NCBI GenBank assembly: GCA_013397435.1
Contig: VZRG01000359.1
Location: forward strand, 195,573 to 259,572
Direction: 5' to 3'
DNA length: 64,000 bases
From: Erythrocercus mccallii
Taxonomy: Eukaryota; Chordata; Aves; Passeriformes; Dicruridae
This document shows, piece by piece, positions 1-9,060 of the stretch. Under the pieces are notes generated by a model. The model saw only the letters and a list, made by a program, of their open reading frames with translations, was not told the origin of the DNA and ran no database searches. How positions within the stretch are numbered: position 1 is the stretch's first letter; each line of letters starts with the position of its first letter. Made by a program: the position numbers and the translations under genes.

Positions 1-3000
1 CAGGACTGTCATTTACTCATTCTGTTTCAGGGGAAAAGGGGGGAGAAGGTACTCGTGGATTAAAAAAATGCATTTCCATTTCTGCTTTGTAGGGAAGAAT
101 TAGCTGTTAGTCTGACCTCTTTATGCTATAGCCAAACTGATTTTTGTTCCTGAGACTGTTCCTAGCAAATGAATACTTAGCTTTGACAGTACTAGCACCA
201 GATGTGATCAGAAATAAAGATACAAACAGTAACATTTCTTATCTCAAAAATTCAGAGATCTAATTAAACAATATGCAAGCAGTTGTTTAGAATTTTGCCT
301 GTCTCCCACTTCATCAACAGCAGAAAACGTAACTTAAAGCCAGATCTTGATGCTATCTATACAACAAATTTAGCCTTTACTGAAATTCTAAAAATTAGAG
401 ATATTTGATCAGCTCTACTAACACCTTTACAAATTTAAAATACTGAGTTTTGAAGAGAAACTGAAGTAAAAGCTAGACTCTAATCCAAGAATTTGAGAAT
501 CCATTCCTGACAGGTCTTGTTTCTAACATGTAAATCCAATCTTAGTTCAAATACAGGGCAAGCAGAATAGTACTGTTTATCAAATTCTTCAGAGATATAG
601 GCAACGCTTTAAATACATCTACAGGACGGACTGATGAACATTATTTTCCCAACAATGCAGCTGTAACTCCTGCCAGTCCAAATCTGCTGCATCCCAGCAC
701 CTATACTTATTTATGCATAATTGGAGCTTAAGTAAAAAACTGTTTATCTTCCTTCTAAACTCTACTGAAGAAGATTTAGGTGGACAAAGAGGAGATATGT
801 AGAAGCAGCTGCTTCATGATTTATTAAGACTGATACTAACCATATGAGCTATCTTGGTGAAGAAGCAAAGTTGAATTGCTATTTCTGGCAGCAGATGTCA
901 ATAGGAGTCCAATGGTTTGGGGCAAAGCGGTAGTGTAACTCCAGAGACACAGGGATTAACAGCTCCACTCCTCTTTTAGAGGAGGTTACTCCTTTCTGAG
1001 TCACTACACTGACCTCATGAAACCTACTACTGAAGACCTTTTTCTGGTCAAACAGAAGAACGGCAAGGTGATGCTCATTCTCTCTGAGAAGTATAGCGCC
1101 ACTCTGTGTGTAAGCCACATGTCTCTGCAGTTCACCAACTTGTCAAGCAAGCAACTCAGATCCAAACTTTGCTGATCAATTCTACAGTAACCCAAATCCA
1201 AGCCTGACTAAGCTCAGCAACCCAGCTGCATGTGGCTCTAAATAAACACCAAACAAAAATTTAATTCAACAATCAACAACAGTCAACATAGAAGAATGAA
1301 TACTTGGGAACAAATCTTACACTAAAGTTGTTCTCATGCCAGCAGCAGTACAGGTGCTCTAAGTCACCTCAAAGGCTACAGTAAGACACAGTGGCTATCT
1401 ATTAAGTATAAAACGTAGCAAGGCTTTTCTCTCCTCAAGTAAGAGGACTAGGCAAAACTCCAGATTGAAGTTTGATCAGATTCTCTGTGCAGTAAACAGG
1501 AGAGGCCCAAAAAACTCTCACTTTAAAAAACTTCATACTTTGCACCTTTGGTAGCTTATGCATCTGCCACCTATCTTCCCCACTCCTAGCCAACAAAAGT
1601 CCAAAAGCCTCCACATATTGCACCCATTTCTGTTTACTGTTAGAGAAATACACAGCCCTACATGCTTTGCACCCTTCTCTCCCCCATGCCAAGGAGCTGT
1701 GGGTCTCTGTTTCCACATGGCACTTTTATTTCTTTGGCAAGATGTCCTTTAAGGTGATAATATTTTAGTTTCCCTTAGGAGAAGAAACAAAGCCAAAAGA
1801 CAAACATCAACAAGGCAAATAAAAATCCCCACAGGTAGAGTAAGTTATATTTTAATTTACTCCTGCTAGACTTGCACATTCCCTGTTTTTGCCTTGGGAG
1901 ATGGACTCCTGCTACAGTAACTCTTCCTATGTACACCTTGAGCTACGACCAACAGGTAACAGTGCTCTCTCTGCTTCTAACAAGGGGATAAAAGTCAAAT
2001 TGCTGGCTCAGATTAATCTCAGACAGTCTGGTACAGGCTAGCAACAACATCTGCCTCTGTGCTCCCTCCTCAGATTTCAGCCTGTGCATAAACAAGCAGT
2101 TCACAGGCAGTCATTACTTGAGGCGGCCAAGAAGTTACTCTACCATGTAGGTATGGTCACAGAATCTTTCAAGGGAGGGATGCCCCCCATAAAAATAGAA
2201 ATTGGAATAGCAGCTCACAACACTGCAATAGGACTATGAAAGAACAGAAATTAGGATAGGGTCAAAGGAACAATAAAATTCCACACCCCCCCCCAAATAC
2301 ACCAGCCAGAGAAAGCAAAGTGCAAAACAATGCAAAAAGTGGAAACAAAAGTTTAGTGTTCTCACTCTTTCTGATATGGCTGGAGCACTATCAACAGAAG
2401 CCATTAAATAAAGCAGACAAACATGTGAAGAGCCATGCGGCTGCTTCATATTCAAAGTAACAAACATAGTATATGCATCCTACTACCCAAATGCTACCTT
2501 TTAGAGAACCCTTCAGAGCACCTTCATTTTATACAGGGTGAGTTGAACTTGAACTACAAATGGAAAATTAATCAATCAAAACTTTAAATAAATGAACTTC
2601 AAAATTTCAGGCAAGCAGAAGAGTCTGATCACCAGAAATCTCTTCCACTTGAAAGACATGAGGGCAATTTTCAGAGTTACTGTTAATGCAGAGGAATACT
2701 GCCTCTTTCCCCCATCTGTAATTCTCTAGATAGCCCAGAATCCAGCCTCACTCTTGTACTAGGAAGCATCATAGCACATTTCATACCTGGTTTCAAACTT
2801 GTAAAGACAAGGAAAATCAAGTTTATAGCATTCTTTCATACCCAAGCAGGGAATGGGGGCATGTAACAAATACTTTCCATATGCACCCACAAACACAGAC
2901 CTTGTGGTCACAAATGCTTCAGAACTAGCCAGTACAGATGAAGAAGCCCAGTATCTTAGACAAATGTTACTTCTTTTTAACAGAGAAACCTGGTCTGCTG

Positions 3001-5595
3001 CAGTATAATTTGCCTGTTCCTGGAAAACAATCAAGAATCCGTGAAAATTATTAACTCTTATAATAAAATAGAATATCCAAATTAATAATTTGAATCATAC
3101 TGTGGCTCCATTCATACTGCGGCCTTCTTAAAAGTATGAGCAGAAAATTCACAGTGTTAGAAAGACAAAGAAAGCAGTTTAAGTTTTACTGCCAGTTCAG
3201 CATACCACAGGACCCCCTCCAAGTAATGGCACTATTATAATAGTACTGCAGCCAAAGCTATCCTGGCATCCCAGGGAAGAAAAATAAGCAGCCAACACAT
3301 AAAAACAATCATTTGTTGAGTTTCCACGAACAACAAGTGTGTACAGAACAAAAGGCTACATGGCAGCATCCTCCTCCATCTATCACCCTCCCATTAAGCA
3401 AATTGTCTTTACACTACAAACCACTTCTCTATGCATGCTGGTGACTGTCATCACTTCAGGATGGGCCCTCACAGCAGAACCTGCTCTTAAAAGGGCTGCA
3501 GAGATTTAAGCAACAGATAGACATCAACACCACCTTAAAAAACAAACCAACTCCACCCCAGTGGAAGAACTTGCCAGCAATAGGAAACTGCAACTGCTGA
3601 AGGAAGAAATCCCAGAGCCTCTAAAAATTTTAAGGGAACAGCAAGAAAATATCTCCATCTGCATAACATTAATGAGCAAACAACCTATAAGAAACTAAGC
3701 AGTGAAAGCATTTTTTTAAAATTTAGTTTAGCTTGCTTCATTTCTAGCCCCATAACATTTTGATATCAGAATCCAGAAAGGGCTTGAATGTGGTTGTCAA
3801 GACAGCCATAACTCTCAGTGTGCTTTGGTAAAACTTCAGAAGGCTTTAAGTATCAGCATCTTGTTATCTAAAAGTCTTTCATATGTTTTCTCTGTATCCT
3901 CCCATGGGCAGCTCCACACAGCTCTGGCTATTTCTCTCCTCCTTCTCTGTTCCTTCTGCAGTTCCAGCTCACTCCTTCCTGTCCCTAGCACAGCCACCTA
4001 ACCCTGTCTGTCCCTTGTATGGTGCCTTACCCTTTTCTGTCCCTCACACGACCTCCTGTCCCTTCCTCCTCACAGCAAGGCCAGCAGACTCCAACTGACT
4101 CCCTCTTTTATCACACCCAGAGCTGGGAGGGCATGGCTGTTCCCACTCTTGGATAATTAACACAGCTGCAATATATCAAGGGTAAGATTGCCTTCAGCAT
4201 CATCTCCATCTGTCTCCCCACACTTGCATTTCCCTTTCTTTTTATCTTCTACAAGTTCCTATTGAAGTGAGCTTGTGTCAGGCAAATGAGAGGGCTTTTT
4301 CTTCTAGTTTTTAATTTTCTTCGGTTTTGTGGGTTCGGGGTTTTCCTCAAAGAATTCTTACAAAGTGGAAGCATTAGCTCTGAACCACTTGAAAGAGAAC
4401 CTTCCAGTATAAAATTCTGTTATTGATACAAAATAATCTGCTGCCTACAGTATTATTTAGAAGTGCATCCTCCTTTCAAACCTAGCAATTTGTTAGTTTC
4501 AAATAAACTTTAGGTTCAGTAACCATTCCAGTACAAAGAACCTCTTTTGCCTTCTTCCACATTTGCTGAGATTACATATCATGTTCACTAGAATTCAAGT
4601 ATTGCCAAGGACAGCAAGTGTCTGTACCTTGCACAAAACAAGAGAGGAAAAGAACATCTACTACATTTGGCTGCCAACTGGGACTTTTCCACTTGTGAAT
4701 CATAAGATACGTAGGATAAGCCTACAGGGCTGCACAGAACCATTGTTTCTGTTGTGAAGAGTTCTTCAATTCAGAATAAAATTGCTAGAGGGTTATTAGG
4801 CAATTATCTCTGTATGCATCTGAGCTCCACTGAATTCAACTAACCACCCAGGGAGCAGATACTGGTTCTTTCTGTGGTCCAGCCCTGCAATCCCCATTAT
4901 ACCGTTTTCAGTAACACTTTTTAGAGTAAAGATTCTCCAAGACACAGTTCAACTTTACAAGCTTCTATCCCTCACGATGTTTCTAGTAACTGTGGTACAG
5001 CTTTCTGCAGGTCTCAGCTTGTAGAAATGATAGATGTGAGAAGCTGAATCACAATTAAGTGCATGGGTTTTGCTTGCACAAAAATACCAGAAAAAGCCCT
5101 TCACAGGGTGGTATTTGAAAGCATTCTCAAAGACTTCAGACAAGACTTCATACATAAAACTGAGGACTTCGCCAGAAAATTCTGAATTTCATCACCTAGA
5201 AGCAATACAAATCCTTTAGGAACAAACTGGTAACGAACACTGAAGGGAAAAAAAACCAAAAAAGACAAAGCCCATAATACGTGATAACTCGAGGATGTCA
5301 GTTACTTGTCTGGATGCCCTGAGCGCACAGAGCGATTCAAACGGCCTCAGGCTTCCCCGGCTCTCCCGGAGCCAGCACGGGAACAGCACACGCGCCGAGC
5401 GCCAGCGCGGGCGGCTCGCGGTGCGTCCCGCTGCCCTGGACAGCCGGAGCGCATCGCGGCCGGGAAGCCGGGAACACCGGCCGCTCTTTGTGCGGGGACC
5501 CCCGCAGGGCCCGGTGTGGAATGCGACAAGCCTCTCCCGGCCGACACCGCCGCAAGCCTGCGGGCATCGCCGGCACCGGGGCACGGTGTGTTCCG

Positions 5596-5602
5596 TGAGT
5601 CA
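5596..5602 (+). promoter_or_regulatory. AP-1-like site TGAGTCA
   Basis: Perfect TGAGTCA heptamer inside the CpG island, in ARG2 intron 2. A second perfect copy starts 48 bases further on. It matches the AP-1 (and small Maf/NRF2 core) recognition sequence; occupancy is unknown. Confidence 0.35.
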
Positions 5603-5643
5603 CTAGGGGCAGGACCTGTCTCCCCCCGCCCGCGGCGAGCGGC

Positions 5644-5650
5644 TGAGTCA
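5644..5650 (+). promoter_or_regulatory. AP-1 / ARE-like site TGAGTCA
   Basis: Second TGAGTCA in the island, in the context GGCTGAGTCACGC, which partly fits a MARE/ARE element with its extra GC on the 3' side. Function is inferred only from the motif and its position in a promoter island. Confidence 0.35.
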
Positions 5651-5755
5651 CGCTGCCCCGAGAGGGGAGGGGGAGATGCGGCATCCCCGCAGCCCCCGCG
5701 GGCAGCCCCACAGCCCCCGCCGGCAGCCCCGCCCCGCCCGCCGCGCTGCGCTCAC

Positions 5756-5828
5756 CGAGCCCGGCCAGCCGCTCCACCAGCCCCGCGGCGCGGAGGGTAG
5801 CGGGGCCGTGGTCCACTCCCCGCCGTTT
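5756..5828 (-). CDS. ARG2: ARG2 coding exon 2
   Basis: 24 codons plus one base, between acceptor TCTCGCAG and donor GTGAGC. It starts KRRGVDHGP and ends AGL with the first base of a Gly codon, as in the human exon KRKGVEHGP. Intron 1 is only 119 bases. Confidence 0.92.
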
Positions 5829-6064
5829 CTGCGAGACAAAGAGAGGGGGAACGCGTCAGACGGCGCTGCCTGCAGACAAGTACGCAAGCCCCGCAGGGGA
5901 GGGGGAACCGGGTGACCGCGGCACCCGGCGCCCCCCGCGATGCCCACCTGGCCCCTGGAGAGCGGGGCTCCCACCAGCGCCACGGAATGCGCCCGCCGGT
6001 GCGGCTGGCGCGCTGCGTCGGGCTGCGCGCGGAGCAGGCGGACGAGAGCCCCGCGCAAGGCCAT
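5756..6064 (-). CDS. ARG2: Arginase 2, mitochondrial: 5' end, coding exons 1 and 2 (partial gene)
   Basis: The two exons encode the first 63 residues of arginase 2, the mitochondrial enzyme that hydrolyses arginine to ornithine and urea. Translation starts MALRGALVRLLR, an Arg/Ala/Leu-rich leader with no acidic residue before Asp16, as expected of a matrix-targeting peptide. It continues with HSVALVGAPLSRGQ, then KRRGVDHGPATLRAAGLVERL, the conserved arginase N-terminal strand and helix. The start codon has G at -3 and G at +4. The manganese ligands lie in later exons, which run off the left edge; the family is about 354 residues, so under a fifth of the protein is here. PIGH is divergent 2.5 kb away, as in human. 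Birds are uricotelic, and to my knowledge this gene supplies their kidney mitochondrial arginase. Identity is firm; the rest of the gene cannot be assessed. Confidence 0.93.
5948..6064 (-). CDS. ARG2: ARG2 coding exon 1
   Basis: Exactly 39 codons, from ATG to SRGQ, ending at donor GTGGGC in phase 0. It encodes the mitochondrial leader and first beta strand. The human exon 1 also ends at the corresponding Gln, which supports the boundary. Confidence 0.92.
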
Positions 6065-6101
6065 GGCGGGGCGATGCTGCCGCGCACCGCCCGCGCCCCG
6101 C

Positions 6102-6217
6102 NNNNNNNNNNNNNNNNNNNNNNNNNNNNNNNNNNNNNNNNNNNNNNNNNNNNNNNNNNNNNNNNNNNNNNNNNNNNNNNNNNNNNNNNNNNNNNNNNNN
6201 NNNNNNNNNNNNNNNNN
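6102..6217. other. Assembly gap (116 N)
   Basis: Run of N starting 38 bases upstream of the ARG2 start codon, flanked on both sides by almost pure G+C sequence. This is a typical GC-dropout gap, and it likely removes part of the ARG2 5' UTR and core promoter. Confidence 0.99.
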
Positions 6218-6869
6218 CCCCCGGCGCGGCCCCGCCCCGCTCCCCTCACGCCCGCCCGGGGTTTTTCCACTGCGGCCGCCTCGCCCCGGCGCCGGTGCGG
6301 GCAGGGCTGTCGGGCCCCCGCGGAGCCGCCGCCCCTTCACGGCCTCCCTCCGCACCCCTCGCAGGCCGAGGGCAGCCGCTGTCGCACCCGCCCTGCCGGG
6401 AGCGCAGGCGGCTGCTCGGAGAGCAAGCGGCACCTCAGCCGGGCTCCTTGTCTGGCCACGCTGAGCTCCGAGAGCCTCCGTGCAGGAACGCTGCTCCGTG
6501 GTTTCACTGAAGGAAAACGGGTGACGCTCCTCACCTGGTGACATTGATAAAGAATTGAAGAGCCACCTCCCCAGCACCTGCCTCCAATATTGATCTCGGA
6601 GCATCGTGGCCTGAGACGATCCTCAGGTCTCCAGCTGTTCCTATTCGAGGCACATTTGAAGGATGATCAACAAATTATTTATAAACGAGTTAAAGTCCCC
6701 ACTTTTCTCCGCTGTGACAAGGCAACAGGACTCCCACTGTAAAATGTGCAGTCTTTATGTACAAGCTTGAAAGAAAGGCTGACAGTTCATGAGATGGCAG
6801 GGCACAAACATGGTTAAACAGGGACTGCCAGTGACACATAAAAATCCAAGCATACTTTGGCTTTTTCCT

Positions 6870-7335
6870 CTTAAGACTTCCAAGTTCTCCTCCTGTCTCT
6901 GTAATCTCAGTAACTCCCCATGTCTTGTTAATGTGAATTATCGTTACCACTCATCCAGGAGCACGCGTTTCTTTTCTGTCCTGTTGCTGACCTCTCTGTT
7001 CACAGTGCTTTTACCTCTTCTACCCCCTATTCTGATTTTTCTCTCCCCTTTTCCCTCTCCCCACCTCCAAAGCTGTCATACTAGCTGTCATAACTCCTCC
7101 TTATTTACTTCAGTCTTTCTCACCTGCCATTTCAAACCTTTCTTCCCTCTTTTAAAAGCCTGTTTTCAATTTATTGGGTTTTGTCCATTTTCGTTAATGA
7201 ACTTCTTTCACCCTCTTTTGAACTTCAGTATTTTCCATTTCTGCAGTTCATTGTCTGCTGTTACTTTTTTCCCCTCCAGGCCAGCTCACCTTTCCTCTTC
7301 AGAGCTCCAGCCCTTCCCTCCCCCTGGTCTCCTGT
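6870..7335 (+). repeat. Pyrimidine-rich tract between ARG2 and PIGH
   Basis: About 460 bases with a strong C+T bias on the plus strand, rich in CTCC, CTTT and TTCC, without a clean repeat unit. Because purine-type stop codons are rare in such sequence, a long Ser/Leu/Phe/Pro-rich open frame results, which I do not regard as a gene. Confidence 0.6.
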
Positions 7336-7929
7336 GTCACAGTGAGATCTTGGACATACTGCACAAGACTTCCCACAGATGGCAGCCATCAACCACTCCT
7401 CCAGGCAAAGCAAAAACCTCAGCAGTGATTCTCTGATGCCCCTTGCTTTTTCATGTCCCTTAAGATTCCTTTGCTGCCCCTGTGAGAACAAGTTAACAGG
7501 TTTTTTTAATAAATATAGTATCCACCTAAGAGCTCTGAAGATACCACGAATGAAGTAAATTGCTTACAGAAAGATGGCACCTGCAATTCAAGCTAACAAT
7601 CACTCAAAAACTGTGGGAAGGGAAAAAATAGAAAGGCCAAAGGAATCAGGATGGTAGTTTGAAAGTCACAGAGCTGTAGTTTTATATTACTGCCACATAA
7701 ATCACATGAAGTAATAACTGAAATGCATTAAAGGAAGCACAATACAAAACCCCATTAAGTCTCTGTATGCAAAGCCAAATCTCCAATTTATCGTGTATTT
7801 AGATAGCAAGGGAACAGAAAACTCTGCTTTAAACCTTGGGGAAAAAATCAGAAGAGCTTGTAGCTAAGCATGGTACAGATAAGAAAATATATTCATATAG
7901 TTGCAGATGGTAAAGACAAAGGAGGGAAA

Positions 7930-8297
7930 GAAGACCACTGGGAGAAGAGAAGCTTGCATGGAGAACTCATAGAAACCTTCCAGTATCTGAAGGGGGGCTT
8001 CTGGGAAGCCAGAGAGGGGCTTTTCATCAGGAATTCTAGTGATAGGACAAGGAATAATGGAAAGAGGGGAAAACTAGATTAGATACTAGAATTTTTTCTC
8101 CTTTGAGGGTGGTGAGACACCTGACCAGATTGCCCAGGGAGGTTGTGGATGCCCCAACCCTGGCAATGTTCAAAGCAAGGCTGGATAAGGTCTTGAGCAA
8201 CCTGGGCTAGTGTGAGGTGCCCCTTTCCAAGGCGGGTGGTTTAGAACTAGATGATCTTTAAGGTTCATTCCAACCCTTTCCATTCTATGATTCCACG
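7930..8297 (+). mobile_element. CR1 LINE, 3' end fragment
   Basis: A 5'-truncated CR1 non-LTR retrotransposon. Landmarks in order are TTCCAGTATCTGAAGGGGG, the GCCCAGGGAGGTTGTGGATG block, GGCTGGATAAGG, and the terminal TAGATGATCTTTAAGG followed by CCATTCTATGATTCC, the CR1 3' end with its short octamer-type tail. It lies about 330 bases upstream of the PIGH start codon, in the same direction. No open frame remains. Confidence 0.92.
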
Positions 8298-8430
8298 AAA
8301 ACCCCAGTCTCTTCATCACGGCAAGAGACAACGCGCAGCACCACTAAACCTTGTGCCCTTTAAAACTTATACTCCATAAACAGAGGACGCAAGCAATGAA
8401 TTATCAACATGTGCAAACCGCAGGAACTGC

Positions 8431-8440
8431 TGATGTCATC
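8431..8440 (+). promoter_or_regulatory. PIGH: CRE/ATF-like motif TGATGTCATC
   Basis: One base different from the palindromic CRE TGACGTCA, located 185 bases upstream of the PIGH ATG at the edge of its CpG island. This is a plausible ATF/CREB-type promoter site on sequence alone. Confidence 0.25.
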
Positions 8441-8479
8441 GGGATTAAGGAAAGACGCCTGGCGATGTACAACCAAGCG

Positions 8480-9060
8480 AGACAACCCAGCGGCAGCACC
8501 ACCCTCTGGCCAGAGCGGGCGCCGGCACTGCCGGGCTGGTGGCCCGGGCAGAGCGACCAGAGCCGGCACAGCCTCCCCTCGGCTCAGGCTCCTCCCGCGG
8601 GCTGGCTGGCCCCGCCTGCCCGGCATGGCGGAGGAGCGGCGGTTCCGCTCGGCCTCGGGGGTGCCGATCACGCTGCGGCGCCGCCAGCACAGCGCGTCCT
8701 GCCGGGAGCTGGCGGTGCGCGGCCCCCGCCTGCAACTGCGCTCGCTCAGCGCCGCCACCTCCGCCGTCTGGCTGGCGGCCTACGGGCTCTTCGCGCTCAG
8801 CGAGGTACCGGCCCCGCCGCCGCCCTCGGGCCCCTCCGCGGCTCGGGCCCGGCGCCGGCTGCGCCCCTCAGCCCGTCTCCCGCTGTCGCACGGGGGCGCC
8901 CAGGGGAATCCCGCGGGCTGGGTGGCGTGTCCCCGGAGCAGCTTTGGCTAGCGGCGCCCGGGGCGCGGAGGGCGGCCGGAGCCCGTGGGAAGGCGCTCAG
9001 CGCCACTCCGAGGCATCCCCCGCGCCCCGCGAACGCCGAGCTGGTGGGTGTGTGGTGGCA
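8480..9060. promoter_or_regulatory. PIGH: CpG island at the PIGH promoter and exon 1
   Basis: About 600 bases that are GC- and CpG-rich, bounded by AT-rich sequence, centred on PIGH coding exon 1. No TATA box is evident, in keeping with a housekeeping promoter. Edges are by eye. Confidence 0.7.
8625..8804 (+). CDS. PIGH: PIGH coding exon 1
   Basis: 60 codons, MAEERRF to ALSE, donor GTACCG. It encodes the N-terminal cytosolic tail and the first hydrophobic segment. The first 20 residues are the most divergent part; VWLAAYGLF matches human. Confidence 0.94.

Larger units (their letters stand above)
1..5755 (-). other. ARG2: ARG2 intron 2 (truncated by window edge)
   Basis: I searched the minus strand for the next arginase exon, including reverse complements of the DFGDL and GGDH motifs, and found none, so I read this as intron 2. 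The right 450 bases are CpG-rich and belong to the promoter island; the rest is AT-rich unique DNA with no recognisable repeat family. A run of ten C lies near 2287. Short open frames here lack homology or splice support. Confidence 0.6.
5290..6520. promoter_or_regulatory. ARG2: CpG island spanning the ARG2 5' end
   Basis: About 1.2 kb that is very rich in G, C and CpG, in contrast to AT-rich flanks. It covers ARG2 exons 1 and 2, intron 1, the start of intron 2 and about 450 bases upstream of the ATG. Such islands mark vertebrate promoters. The likely start-site region is partly hidden by an N gap. Boundaries are by eye. Confidence 0.75.

Noticed and set aside
1..5200. Possible ARG2 exon 3
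   Set aside because: No minus-strand match to the next arginase segment with splice sites could be found, so I left it as intron.
5216..6604. Several overlapping long open frames on both strands in GC-rich DNA
   Set aside because: They arise from CpG-island composition where stops are rare; several run through the N gap. Only the two spliced ARG2 exons have homology.
6789..7436. 215-codon plus-strand frame as a protein-coding gene
   Set aside because: Composition follows the C/T skew, there is no recognisable domain, and no splice or Kozak support.
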